Shown in pieces: positions 25,157-34,039 of a stretch of DNA of 64,000 nucleotides. Position 1 is the first letter of the stretch, and the number at the start of each line of letters is the position of its first letter. Below the pieces are notes generated by a model that saw nothing but the letters and a program-made list of their open reading frames with translations, did not search any database and was not told the origin of the DNA. The DNA lies in contig CBDCLS010000005.1 of assembly GCA_965218775.1 (NCBI GenBank), forward strand, positions 1,116,001 through 1,180,000, read 5' to 3'. Position numbers and translations under genes: made by a program. This DNA comes from CAUZIZ01 sp965218775 (GTDB taxonomy: Bacteria > Acidobacteriota > UBA6911 > RPQK01 > JAJDTT01).

Positions 25157-25924
25157 CTATTTACCTCGGTGCTTCTTCACTTTTTCGAAGTTTGCGAATC
25201 CCACCGAGCCGTCCGTGAAGAGCTTATCTCCCGGACGCACCATGGGCGCTCCCCCATCGATGAAGACGTCGATTGGATTTTTCACACCATCCCCAATCGC
25301 GTCTTTTGGGTCATCGACATCGGCACTCTGCGCGGTTACGACGTCTCCTTCACTTCCCTGCTCGTCCCCGGTGCTGAGTTTCACAAACTCGACATTGGAG
25401 AAGCGAACTTCCCCGCCATCCTTGCCTGAATGAGTGCTGCGGCTCACGTCCCCCGCTTGGGTCCCATCAGCTTCGAGCCAGACGTCGAACCTCTCGGGTG
25501 TGCTGGTGCCTTCGATTTCCACGGAGTCAAATGCCTGGTCCTGACCGTCATCATGGATTTTAACGTTGGCGCCGTTGATGAGCTGTATTCGGTGCTGATC
25601 GCTTCCCGGACCGCCGTTCATGAGGTCGTCGCCGGCTCCGCGGATAGGCTTCTCCCCGAGGAGCGCGAAGTTGCCGAGTACTTCGTCACCTTGCTCTCCT
25701 AGCAGCGCAAAGTTTCCGAGCACGTCGTCACCTTGCTCTCCAAGCAGCGTGTCGTCGCCGGCTCCACCAAAGATTGTGTCGGCTGCATCGCCGCCAAATA
25801 TGGTGTCATGGGCAGCTCCACCAAAGATTGTGTCGGCTGCGTCGCCGCCAAATAAGGAGTCATTGGCAGCTCCACCAAAGATTGTGTCGGCTCTAGAAGG
25901 CATTTCCAGAGCGGAAGGAGCCAC
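25157..25924 (-). CDS. RTX-like calcium-binding repeat protein, possibly a gene remnant
   Basis: 255 aa with glycine/aspartate nonapeptide-type repeats in the first 100 residues (DTIFGGAANDSLFGG, DTIFGGAGDDTLLG, GDDVLGNFALLG), as in RTX proteins whose repeats bind calcium. The middle and C-terminal parts are acidic, with no known domain. The DNA repeat unit is about 18 bp and well conserved, suggesting recent expansion. There is no signal peptide and no good ribosome-binding site before the GTG at 25924, and a stop lies 18 nt upstream in frame. It may be the tail of a decayed larger gene. It follows tolC, hinting at type 1-like secretion. Confidence 0.55.
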   Translation of the reverse strand: MAPSALEMPSRADTIFGGAANDSLFGGDAADTIFGGAAHDTIFGGDAADTIFGGAGDDTLLGEQGDDVLGNFALLGEQGDEVLGNFALLGEKPIRGAGDDLMNGGPGSDQHRIQLINGANVKIHDDGQDQAFDSVEIEGTSTPERFDVWLEADGTQAGDVSRSTHSGKDGGEVRFSNVEFVKLSTGDEQGSEGDVVTAQSADVDDPKDAIGDGVKNPIDVFIDGGAPMVRPGDKLFTDGSVGFANFEKVKKHRGK

Positions 25925-26110
25925 TGGTTTTCTGCAATCTCAGTGTAGTTCACTCGACGTTCCCGCGGGCAAACTTGAATGTCCGCTTCTAGGTGCAAGG
26001 CGGCCGATCAGGGACGATCTACTCTGACACTGTTTGTAGGGTCGGATCTGGGTTATTACAGCAGACGTCCAGACGTGCGACCTCTGCGCTTGACTTGCGA
26101 CCCTTTGATT

Positions 26111-27799
26111 TTAAGGCGCGTTCCCTTCCCTTCGCGCCATCACGATATCGTTGGCGTCGATGATCGTGTACATCGCCTTTTCCAGATCGGTCAGGGTCTG
26201 CTGGTAATCCACCAGAGCCCTCAGCTCTCGAACCTGGGCGTCGGTCAGATCTCTCTGGTATCGAAGCACTTCGAAGTTCGTGGATAGCCCTGCCTGAAAG
26301 CGCTTGTTTTCCCCTTCCAGCTGCTCCTCGGACAGTTCCCGTGCCACTCGCGCCGCCTCCAGACGCTTTCTCTGAGTCGCGATACTCTCGTAGGCGTTGC
26401 GCACCTCTACCATGATCAGCTGCTGCTCGTTCCTGAGCATACTCAGTAAACGTCGTTCCTGGATGCGAAGCAAGGCGCGCTCTCCCTCGTTGGCGCGGTT
26501 GCCAATCGGAATCTCTACACTTAAGGAAACCTGATAGTTGATGAAGTCGAAGCCGAAGACCTGTCCCCAGGTATTGCCGAAATTACCGAAGAAGGGACTG
26601 TCGGGGTCGGGAGCCGTTCCCGATCTGGTGTCGGGGACGCCGTCTCCGTCCGTGTCAACGAACACATTCTGCAGTACTCGACCCGTGTTCCCTCTCGAGA
26701 TAATGCCCGCCTCGAGATTCACCGCCGGCTTACCCTCTTTGATGTAGTACTTCCGATTCACCTCGATCTTGTCGCGTTCCAAGCGATTCTGTTCGAGTTC
26801 AGGACGCCTCTGCAGAGCGATCTCTATCGCCTGGTCCAGAGAAAGACTCAGGTCCTGGATCTCGGGGCGCTTGGTTGGGATCAAGATCAGATTCCAGATG
26901 CTTGCCTTGGGATCAGGAGCCAAGAGTTGTTTGAGGGCGTTCTGGGATGTGATGATCTGCACTTCCGATTGAATCATGTCCTGCTCGCGGGTGGCCACTT
27001 CGGCTCGGGAGGCGGTTACCTCGATGGGAGCCATCACGCCGATCTGTACCCTCTTCCGGTTGTTTTCGTGCTGGATGATTGCCAGCTTCATCGATTCGCG
27101 TATGGCCTCATGATTCTCGATGGCGAAAACCAGCTCCCAGTATTGATTCTGCACCTGCTGCAGGATCTCGGACACCCTTTGCTTGAAGACACTGTCGCTG
27201 ATGTCACGATCCAGGTTGTGGAGGCTCAGCTGGGTTTCCGTCGAGGTCCTCCGAAAACCCCGCCATAGCGGCTGTCTGAAGAGGAGGTCGAAATTCGACC
27301 CAAAAGATGGATTGATGAACTGGAATGCGCTGTTGGTGGAAAAACGATTGTTGTTAAAGGTCACCGTCAGATCACTGCCACCGGGGAAGTTCTGCCCCAC
27401 GGAAGAGCTGAAGAAGAAGTTGTCTGTGGTATTAACCGAGATGCCCTGCCCCGCATCCAGCACCGATCGTGCAGGGTTCTCATTCGAGTTTATACCCACA
27501 CTGAAGCTAAGCCTGGGATCATAGAACCCTTTGGTCCTGACGATGTCCTGGAGATTCAAATCCTCGTTGTAATCCTCAATAGCGATATCCAGGTTGTTCG
27601 TCAGCGCCAGCCGCATCGCATCCTTTGGCGTCAGCTCCAGTACCGTACGTTCCCGGCGCATGCGCTCAGTCCAGGACTCAGGAGGGACAATCTTCGGTGC
27701 CTCGACCTCATCCTGGACCGGCTTTTTTTCCTCTTGAGCAGCCACGGGCAAGATGAGGCAGAGCAAGGACAGTCCCACCAAACAGTTCGCTATTCTCAT
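26111..27799 (-). CDS. TolC-family outer membrane efflux protein
   Basis: A 562-aa outer-membrane channel component with a signal peptide (about 1-21, cleavage after VAA) and two repeated outer-membrane-factor halves with long amphipathic helices (for example 205-295 and 320-350). Such trimers form the exit duct for ABC, RND or MFS pumps. An unusual insertion near residues 382-400 reads DTDGDGVPDTRSG, a thrombospondin type 3-like calcium motif. No membrane-fusion protein or pump lies next to it. The RTX-like ORF follows by 186 nt. Confidence 0.9.
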   Translation of the reverse strand: MRIANCLVGLSLLCLILPVAAQEEKKPVQDEVEAPKIVPPESWTERMRRERTVLELTPKDAMRLALTNNLDIAIEDYNEDLNLQDIVRTKGFYDPRLSFSVGINSNENPARSVLDAGQGISVNTTDNFFFSSSVGQNFPGGSDLTVTFNNNRFSTNSAFQFINPSFGSNFDLLFRQPLWRGFRRTSTETQLSLHNLDRDISDSVFKQRVSEILQQVQNQYWELVFAIENHEAIRESMKLAIIQHENNRKRVQIGVMAPIEVTASRAEVATREQDMIQSEVQIITSQNALKQLLAPDPKASIWNLILIPTKRPEIQDLSLSLDQAIEIALQRRPELEQNRLERDKIEVNRKYYIKEGKPAVNLEAGIISRGNTGRVLQNVFVDTDGDGVPDTRSGTAPDPDSPFFGNFGNTWGQVFGFDFINYQVSLSVEIPIGNRANEGERALLRIQERRLLSMLRNEQQLIMVEVRNAYESIATQRKRLEAARVARELSEEQLEGENKRFQAGLSTNFEVLRYQRDLTDAQVRELRALVDYQQTLTDLEKAMYTIIDANDIVMARREGNAP

Positions 27800-27974
27800 A
27801 ACAACTCCTATTCAATCGACGATGTCGCCACGATGATAGTCCCGTGTTGAGTACGTAGACTAGAGGAAGATTGTTTCAAGGAAGGAAAGGGCGAGAACGG
27901 CAGGAAGGTTAATTTGGGGCCGGGGAATTGAGAGTTGCCTCAGATTCCCCGCCACCCGCCTTCATAGAATGCAA

Positions 27975-28012
27975 GGGGCTCGCCAACCCAGATAACCTGA
28001 GTGGCGAGCCCC
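27975..28012 (-). terminator. strong hairpin after the M48 protease gene
   Basis: A perfect 11-bp stem GGGGCTCGCCA/TGGCGAGCCCC with a 16-nt loop lies 56 nt downstream of the M48 stop. Only a short T-poor tail (TTGCATTCT) follows on the minus strand, so it may be an imperfect intrinsic terminator or an mRNA 3'-end-stabilising hairpin. Confidence 0.5.
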
Positions 28013-28067
28013 AGAGTGGTCACAGCCTGTGGCGCCATGCAAGACGAGATCAGAAAAAGCGAACAGA

Positions 28068-29141
28068 CTACTCTTCAGACTCTGACTCTTCAGACTCCGA
28101 CTCCGCTTCTATCTCCTCCTGCTTTTTGAGCGTGGGCCGCTTGGAACGCTTGAGCGAAGGCTTGTCGCCCTTGAGAGTCGGTTTTTCCTTGTCGTCGCGC
28201 TGATTGGTCTTCCGTTTCAGGGTCGGTCTCGATGCCCCGCCCTTTCCTGGAGCATCTCCGGGCCTGATCTGCTGACGGTCGATCTGAGCCAGGCGCGACT
28301 TGACTCTCTCGAACTCAGAACCGCTGAGCACGTATTCATCCTTGGCTTCGAGGTATCCGATCTCGCCGTTGACATGTTCGATCCGGCTCTCGACGGTGGG
28401 GTGCGTGCGGAAGAAGCTGGAAAAGGCCCCAGGTTTCTTCCTCTCCTTTTCTTGGAGCTTTTCAAAAAAGGTGATAAAGCCCTGCGGATCGTAACCGGTG
28501 TTCCACAGGTACTGGGTTCCCAACTGATCCGCCTCGGCTTCGGATTTCCGGGTGATTCCCAAAACCGCCAAGGACATGCCCATACCCAGACCCTGATAGA
28601 TAGCGTACTGTGTCCAGTAGCCTCCGATGAACATGGCGGGCAGCGCAGCAAACTGAAGAAGCTGTCCCTTGGTCATCCGCTCAGTGGCATGTCGAGCAGT
28701 GACGTGGGCAATTTCATGTGCCATTACCCCAGCCAGCTCCGACTCGTTCTCGGCCTCAAGAATCAATCCCTTGTTGACGTAGAAATAGCCACCAGGCAGG
28801 GCGAAGGCATTGACCTCGTCGGTATCTATTACCTTGATGACGAAGGGTACTTTCGCATCCGAGTTCTTCACGATCTCTTGACCCAGGCGGTCGACGTACT
28901 CGGCCACCACAGGGTCTTCCACCAGCCGTGCCGTCTGCTCGATCATCTGAGCGTACTGGGCGCCCATCTGAATCTCTTTTTCCAGAGACACAAAATTAGG
29001 AAAGATCAGGCCAATCCTGCCGTTGATGCTTCGGTTGCCGATGTTTTCCACGTCTCCATGCCGCCTACCCGAACTCAGGGGGCTGGTGGTGAAAACGAGG
29101 ACAAAAAGGGTTAGAACCGTGACAACTCTACTCTTGTTCAT
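28068..29141 (-). CDS. M48-family zinc metalloprotease with basic/acidic C-terminal tail
   Basis: A 357-aa secreted protease. The signal peptide covers about 1-25. The catalytic motif is AHEIAHVTARHA (HExxH) near residue 142, with the third ligand in KSEAEADQLGTQYLW. This organisation resembles LoiP/BepA-type periplasmic proteases of outer-membrane quality control, without TPR repeats. The last 60 residues are low complexity: three or four copies of a (R/K)PTLK-like unit followed by a run of Glu and Ser. The tail is not part of the family core and may bind a surface or nucleic acid. Confidence 0.88.
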   Translation of the reverse strand: MNKSRVVTVLTLFVLVFTTSPLSSGRRHGDVENIGNRSINGRIGLIFPNFVSLEKEIQMGAQYAQMIEQTARLVEDPVVAEYVDRLGQEIVKNSDAKVPFVIKVIDTDEVNAFALPGGYFYVNKGLILEAENESELAGVMAHEIAHVTARHATERMTKGQLLQFAALPAMFIGGYWTQYAIYQGLGMGMSLAVLGITRKSEAEADQLGTQYLWNTGYDPQGFITFFEKLQEKERKKPGAFSSFFRTHPTVESRIEHVNGEIGYLEAKDEYVLSGSEFERVKSRLAQIDRQQIRPGDAPGKGGASRPTLKRKTNQRDDKEKPTLKGDKPSLKRSKRPTLKKQEEIEAESESEESESEE

Positions 29142-29285
29142 AGCACCTTCCCATGTTGACTAAACTCGATATGAGGCTAGTATAACCCATTGATTGCTCC
29201 GTCTTCCAGGGAGTCTCCTCCTGGTGCGTATCCACGTCCTACTTCCATCTTACGCACCTCCTCTGTTACCTTCTGTCTATATCTG

Positions 29286-30938
29286 ATGCGAGAAAACGAT
29301 CGGGGGTTCACCTTGGGGCGAATTGGCCTTTCCTGTGGTAGCAAAGCGGACAGATCCCTCAAGATTCTGAACGCCCATCAGATGCAGGAGGTGGATCGGC
29401 TGACCACCGAAAAGTATGGTCTCCCCAGCCTTCTTCTGATGGAGAATGCCGGAATAAGCCTCTATCTGACCTTGAAGGGCTACTTCGCGGAGGAACTCTC
29501 TGAACAGCGAACTGCCATCCTCTGTGGCAAAGGGAACAATGGCGGCGACGGACTTGTTCTGGCGAGGCAACTGCGACAAAGAGAGACTACTCCCGAGGTG
29601 TTCCTGCTGGCGTCTCCGGAAGAGGTTTCGGGGGATGCCCGCATCAACCTGGACATCTATCAGGCCATGGACGGTCAGATTCAGACTGTTCTTTCAGAGG
29701 AAGACTGGTCTCGTCTGACTCCTCAGCTGGAGAGCTGTGATCTCGTGGTCGACGCTATTCTCGGGACGGGCATCAGCAAACCAATGGCAGGGCTCCTTGC
29801 CCAGGTAGTAGAAGATGTGAATCGTCTCCGAGCCTTTGTCCTGTCCGTCGACTTCCCTTCAGGCATGGTTTCTGACGCCTTCCGTGGAAAGGGACCGACT
29901 ATTCGTGCCGACGCCACCGTAACCTTCACCGCGCCCAAGATCGCACACATCCTACATGAGGATCAGGAGTCGCTGGGTTCTCTGCACCTGTTCCCAATCG
30001 GTACCCCGCCCGAGCTGCTCGAGACCTCGGACTACCCGATCGAGCTAATCACTCACCCCCTGGCAAGCGTCAGCCTGCCAGAGCGACGCGCCAGTTTCCA
30101 CAAAGGAAGTTTCGGCCATACAGTCATCGTAGCAGGCAGCCTCGGCAAGTCAGGTGCCGCAGCCCTCGCTACCAGCGCCGCCCTTCGCTCGGGATCCGGA
30201 CTCGTCACCGCTTGCGTCCCGGAGGGAATACAAACCCTCGTGAGTTCCTTCAGACCCGAGGTCATGACCGAAGGCCTGGCTTCCTCTCAGGCTGGAACCT
30301 TCGCCTCCAGTGCTGGCGGTGACCTTCTGGAATTCCTGGAAGGCAAACAAGCGGCCGCCGTCGGCCCGGGACTGTCCACCAACAAGGAAACCGTGGATTT
30401 CGTTCACCAGGTAGTCCAGCAGGCCCGAATCCCTCTCGTAGTAGACGCCGATGCGCTGAACTGCTTTCAAGAACAGCGTCAACAGCTCTTCAACAGCCAT
30501 GACCAGCCTCTGGTGCTGACGCCTCATCCTGGAGAGTTCTCCAGGCTCATCGGGAGGCCCACGGCTGAGATTCTAGACGACAAGATCGAGTTGGCACGTC
30601 GATTTGCTCAGGATCAGCAACTGTGGCTGGTGCTGAAGGGGTTTCGCACCCTGATTGCTCTGCCTGACGGGAGGGTCTTCGTCTGTCCTCTCGGCAATCC
30701 CGGAATGGCGACCGCAGGCACCGGGGATGTGTTGACCGGAGTCATCGCCTCTTTCCTGGGCCAGTACCAGGCCCAGAGCATGAATGCGCCCCAGCAGACA
30801 ACACAGGCCGTCCTGGCAGGCGTCTACCTTCACTCGCTGGCCGGAGATCTTGCCGAAAAGCAAACGGGTGGAGCCGCACTCAATGCCAACAACATTATTG
30901 ATCATCTAGGAGCGGCACAGCTCGAACTGGACGCTTGA
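29286..30938 (+). CDS. nnr: Bifunctional NAD(P)HX epimerase / ADP-dependent NAD(P)HX dehydratase
   Basis: A fusion of about 550 aa that repairs hydrated NADH and NADPH. The N-terminal NnrE epimerase starts LKILNAHQMQEVDRL and contains CGKGNNGGDGLVLARQL. The C-terminal NnrD kinase-like dehydratase contains VIVAGSLGKSGAAALA, VVDADALNCFQ, LTPHPGEFSRL and NPGMATAGTGDVLTG. The ATG at 29286 is a compromise: the family core begins only about 25 codons later with no start codon nearer, and an upstream ATG at 29190 adds sequence without similarity. The stop overlaps the tsaE start, giving a conserved gene pair. Confidence 0.93.
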   Translation: MRENDRGFTLGRIGLSCGSKADRSLKILNAHQMQEVDRLTTEKYGLPSLLLMENAGISLYLTLKGYFAEELSEQRTAILCGKGNNGGDGLVLARQLRQRETTPEVFLLASPEEVSGDARINLDIYQAMDGQIQTVLSEEDWSRLTPQLESCDLVVDAILGTGISKPMAGLLAQVVEDVNRLRAFVLSVDFPSGMVSDAFRGKGPTIRADATVTFTAPKIAHILHEDQESLGSLHLFPIGTPPELLETSDYPIELITHPLASVSLPERRASFHKGSFGHTVIVAGSLGKSGAAALATSAALRSGSGLVTACVPEGIQTLVSSFRPEVMTEGLASSQAGTFASSAGGDLLEFLEGKQAAAVGPGLSTNKETVDFVHQVVQQARIPLVVDADALNCFQEQRQQLFNSHDQPLVLTPHPGEFSRLIGRPTAEILDDKIELARRFAQDQQLWLVLKGFRTLIALPDGRVFVCPLGNPGMATAGTGDVLTGVIASFLGQYQAQSMNAPQQTTQAVLAGVYLHSLAGDLAEKQTGGAALNANNIIDHLGAAQLELDA

Positions 30939-31375
30939 TCCCGTTGACCGAAATTCACCGATCTCGCAGCGAGGCCCAGACGCTTCACATCGGTGAGCTC
31001 ATTGGGCGCCGCCTACACCCGCCCTGCCTCATCCTGCTCCACGGGGAACTGGGAGCGGGAAAGACTACCTTGACCAGGGCCTTGGCCTTGGGCCTGGGTT
31101 TGGAGGACGCTTCGATCGTCCACAGTCCCTCCTTTACGCTGGTGAACCAGTACCCCACCAAAGACGAACCCATCTACCACGTGGACCTCTATCGACTTGA
31201 GGGCCTCTCTGATCTCTACTCCATAGGCATGGAAGAGATCCTGTCGCAGGAAGCAGTAATCATCGTCGAGTGGGCGGAAAAACTGATCCTGGAGGTCGAA
31301 AGAGCCGTTACCATCCGGATTTTGGTTGACCCCATCAGCGAAGAGCGCCGTATCCAAGTCGACTATCCCGAGTAA
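30935..31375 (+). CDS. tsaE: tRNA threonylcarbamoyladenosine biosynthesis ATPase TsaE
   Basis: A 146-aa P-loop ATPase required with TsaB and TsaD for the t6A37 modification of tRNAs reading ANN codons. Motifs are HGELGAGKTTLTRALA (Walker A), SPSFTLVNQY, HVDLYRLEG and VEWAEKL. The start is a TTG overlapping the nnr stop (TTGA); a second TTG 8 nt downstream is out of frame. Length is normal. Confidence 0.94.
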   Translation: MIPLTEIHRSRSEAQTLHIGELIGRRLHPPCLILLHGELGAGKTTLTRALALGLGLEDASIVHSPSFTLVNQYPTKDEPIYHVDLYRLEGLSDLYSIGMEEILSQEAVIIVEWAEKLILEVERAVTIRILVDPISEERRIQVDYPE

Positions 31376-31383
31376 GCTGAACA

Positions 31384-31493
31384 GTGATGCGAACGGGGGA
31401 ACTGCCAGTATGACGAAGCCAGGTCCGGCAGTGCCGCGAACGACTTGACTCGTTAGCAATATGAGGCCCAGTTCCGAGGAGAGAGTCGGACAA
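31384..31493 (+). repeat. dispersed repeat R1, copy C
   Basis: This matches 6-117 over about 110 bp at roughly four bases in five, including GCCGCGAACGACTTGACT and GTTCCGAGGAGAGAG. It begins 9 nt after the tsaE stop. No gene lies in the 530-nt gap 31376-31905, which also holds R2 and R3 copies. Confidence 0.75.
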
Positions 31494-31613
31494 CTCGTCC
31501 GGCGCTTCCCGCGCTCGCACAATTCCCGTTCCCCCCTGTACGCATCCCCTTCAGGGATGAAATCCAAAGGCGGCGGTGCTCCCCCAGGGTTAGGAAACCC
31601 TGGACTGGATGCC

Positions 31614-31637
31614 GCAATCCCGTTGGGATTGACCTCG
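31614..31637 (+). repeat. 24-bp repeat R2, copy 1
   Basis: GCAATCCCGTTGGGATTGAC followed by CTCG occurs identically at 54946-54969. The centre is a small palindrome, AATCCC-gtt-GGGATT. Flanks are only loosely similar (both have TACGCA a short distance upstream). Confidence 0.75.
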
Positions 31638-31737
31638 ATTACAGATTCGAGAACCAAGAACATTCCAACGTGTCCAGAACACCGGTCTACAGCAAGAGTT
31701 TCTTTCCTGAATGATCCGGCGCTCCCAGCCGGGAGCG

Positions 31738-31844
31738 GGACAAAGCTGAAACTTCATTTGCGAACGTCGCTTTGGTCTCCAGGCCGAAGTCTTTTTCTTC
31801 CGAGCCCTTAGCTCGATACACGGCAGCCTGGAGACCACCGCTAC
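31738..31844 (+). repeat. dispersed hairpin repeat R3, copy 1
   Basis: About 107 bp similar at more than four bases in five to 38633-38737. Shared parts include AGCTGAAACTTCATTTGC and CCACCGCTAC. The copy contains an 11-bp stem GGTCTCCAGGC/GCCTGGAGACC. In the other copy the stem has a C-G pair where this one has T-A, so pairing is preserved. Confidence 0.8.
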
Positions 31845-31905
31845 AAAAACTGGTCAGGCAGATTCATGTCGCAGATTATCTGTTGCTTTCGTTACTGATA
31901 GGGAA

Positions 31906-32349
31906 GTGCCTATGCGAGCAGACTCGAACGCCGGATTTCAGTTGCTGGAAATGATGATCGTCTGCACCCTGATCGGTCTTCTGGGGACCATCGCCTGGGG
32001 AAACTTCCAACAACTTCGAGAACACTACGAGCTGCGAATGGGATCCGCTCAATTCGTGTCGGTGCTAAGCCAGTGTCGCCTGCAGGCTGTCAGCAAGAGC
32101 CTCCCCCTGCAGGTCCGGATCCACCCTGACCGCAGCCACTTCACAATCACCCCCGAAAACGAGCCGCCACGATTGTGGAAGGCACTCCCACAGGGCACGA
32201 AGTTCGTCGGCATTCCCAAGAAAAGACTCACTTTTTTCTCCCGCGGTACCGCCGCTCCAGCCGGCTCTTTTCTGTTGGAGAATAGGACCGGGCAAGTGAA
32301 AGTGCTTATCACTCCGACAGGTAGGATACGGTGGCAGCAAGCCGGCTAA
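31906..32349 (+). CDS. minor pseudopilin, GspH/FimT-like
   Basis: A 147-aa type IV prepilin-like protein. A short leader ends in Gly, and cleavage G|FQLLEMMIVCTLIG leaves Phe at +1 and Glu at +5, followed by a hydrophobic helix to about residue 31. The globular part has the GspH-like pattern SAQFVSVLSQCRLQAVSKS. It should be processed by the prepilin peptidase at 24031. Its TAA stop (32347-32349) is exactly the target of the IS1380-family insertion; the CTAA duplication preserved the stop, so this gene remains intact while the operon behind it is cut. Confidence 0.88.
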   Translation: MPMRADSNAGFQLLEMMIVCTLIGLLGTIAWGNFQQLREHYELRMGSAQFVSVLSQCRLQAVSKSLPLQVRIHPDRSHFTITPENEPPRLWKALPQGTKFVGIPKKRLTFFSRGTAAPAGSFLLENRTGQVKVLITPTGRIRWQQAG

Positions 32350-34039
32350 CCCGGATTTCTCAAGGATAAGAAAAAGCAGTCAGCTCAATGTGGTATAAAG
32401 TCTGTGTTAACAAAGACTTAACAAACACAAGGAGCTGACTACTATGACGACAGAGTGTATCGCTTCTAAGCTGGAGTTTCAAGGGCTGGAGGGTCGCCGA
32501 GTCGAGGCAGAATTCAACGGGGGACAGATCACTTCAGACGCCGGAGGGTTGCTGTTACGGGAGGTGGAGAACCGCTATGGGTTCATTCGCGGCTTGGCCG
32601 CCTGCTTTGGGGACCGGCGGGATCCTCGCTTCACCGAGTTCAGTGTGGAGGATCTGGTGGGGCAGCGGATTTATGGACTGGCCTTGGGCTATGAGGATCT
32701 CAACGATCATGAGGAGCTACGGACGGATCCGCTGATGGCGGTGTTGGTCGGCAAGGAAGATCCCTTGGGGAGGGATCGGCGAGCGGAAGCGGATCGGGGC
32801 AAGGCGTGTGCGGGCAAGAGCACACTCAATCGTTTGGAGTTGTCCTCGGTGACGCAGGATAAATATCGCAAGACGCCGGTGGATGAAGCGGCGGTGGAAG
32901 CATTTTTGGTGGAGCAGTTCATTCGGGTGCGAGGCGGGAAACCCAAGGAGCTGGTGTTGGACCTGGATGCGACGGATGATCCGCTGCACGGAGAGCAGGA
33001 GGGTCGTTTCTACCATGGCTACTACCGGTGTTACTGCTACCTGCCCCTGTATGTGTTTTGCGAGGGGTATGTGCTGGGGGCGAAGCTGCGGGTGTCGAAT
33101 CTGGATGGCTCCGAAGGAGCGGTCCAGGAGATGGAGCGGATCGTGGGACAACTGCGGGCGAAGTGGCCGAAGGTCCGCATTACGCTGCGGGCGGACAGCA
33201 GCTTTGCGCGCGAGGCGTTGATGAAATGGTGTGAGGAGCATCGAGTGGATTACGTCTTCGGTCTGGCCCGCAATCAGCGCTTAGAGGGGACCCTGGAGTC
33301 GGAGCTGGAACAGGCCCAGGCGCTTCAACAAGCGAGCGGCAGCAGCGCCCGAGTCTATAAGGACTTTCGTTACCAGACGCACAAGAGCTGGAGTCAAGAG
33401 CGGCGAGTGGTGGGCAAGGCCGAGTACACGGGTAAGGGATCCAATCCCCGCTTTGTCGTCACCTCGCTGGGAGCGAAGCGGTGGCCCGCCCAAAAGCTGT
33501 ACGAGCAGCTGTACTGCGCGCGAGGGGAGGCGGAGAATCGGATCAAGGAACAGCAGCTGGAGCTGTTTGCCGATCGGACCTCGACGCACCTCATCAAGAG
33601 CAATCAGCTGCGGTTGTGGTTCTCCTCGGTGGCCTATAATCTGCTGCACACGTTGAGGCGTGTCGCTTTGAAGGGGACCCAGTGGGCGAAGGCGCAATGC
33701 CAGACAATTCGCCTCAAACTGTTGAAGATAGGAGGCCAGATTCGGGTCAGTGTCCGGCGGGTGAGTCTGTCCTTGAGCGAGGGTTATCCTTACCAAGCAC
33801 TCTATGCCCAAGCCTTGGCCCAGCTTCAACAGCTCGGTTGAGCCAAGGAAAGTCGGAAATCCCAGCCGTCTGCAACTGAGGCGCCTGAGGTGTGTCTGAA
33901 AAACCGGTTTTCCGCGCTCGACACAGGCCTCACGACGCCTGTCGTACTCTGCACCGCCCTCAGCGGCGCCTTTGACCCAGACCGGCGTCGAGAAATCGAC
34001 TAAAATCGCCCTTTCGGCTTTCTCCTTGAGAAATCCGGG
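32350..34039 (+). mobile_element. IS1380-family insertion sequence, 1690 bp
   Basis: Terminal inverted repeats CCCGGATTTCTCAAGGA (32350-32366) and TCCTTGAGAAATCCGGG (34023-34039) are perfect over 17 bp. The flanks carry a 4-bp target duplication CTAA (32346-32349 and 34040-34043). One intact transposase gene fills most of it. Both ends and the transposase are undamaged, so the insertion looks recent and possibly active. Between the transposase stop and the right end (33842-34022) nothing else is recognisable. Confidence 0.97.
32444..33841 (+). CDS. IS1380-family transposase
   Basis: A 465-aa DDE transposase, the usual IS1380 length. The N-terminal part has the family pattern EFNGGQITSDAGGLLLREVE and GDRRDPRFTEFSVEDLVGQR. 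Acidic residues lie in VLDLDATDDPLHG, TLRADSSFARE and the C-terminal ARGEAENRIKEQQLELF. It has an AAGGAG ribosome-binding site 10 nt before the ATG. Codon use is more GC-rich at third positions in places than the neighbouring pilin genes, as expected for a transferred element. Confidence 0.96.
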   Translation: MTTECIASKLEFQGLEGRRVEAEFNGGQITSDAGGLLLREVENRYGFIRGLAACFGDRRDPRFTEFSVEDLVGQRIYGLALGYEDLNDHEELRTDPLMAVLVGKEDPLGRDRRAEADRGKACAGKSTLNRLELSSVTQDKYRKTPVDEAAVEAFLVEQFIRVRGGKPKELVLDLDATDDPLHGEQEGRFYHGYYRCYCYLPLYVFCEGYVLGAKLRVSNLDGSEGAVQEMERIVGQLRAKWPKVRITLRADSSFAREALMKWCEEHRVDYVFGLARNQRLEGTLESELEQAQALQQASGSSARVYKDFRYQTHKSWSQERRVVGKAEYTGKGSNPRFVVTSLGAKRWPAQKLYEQLYCARGEAENRIKEQQLELFADRTSTHLIKSNQLRLWFSSVAYNLLHTLRRVALKGTQWAKAQCQTIRLKLLKIGGQIRVSVRRVSLSLSEGYPYQALYAQALAQLQQLG

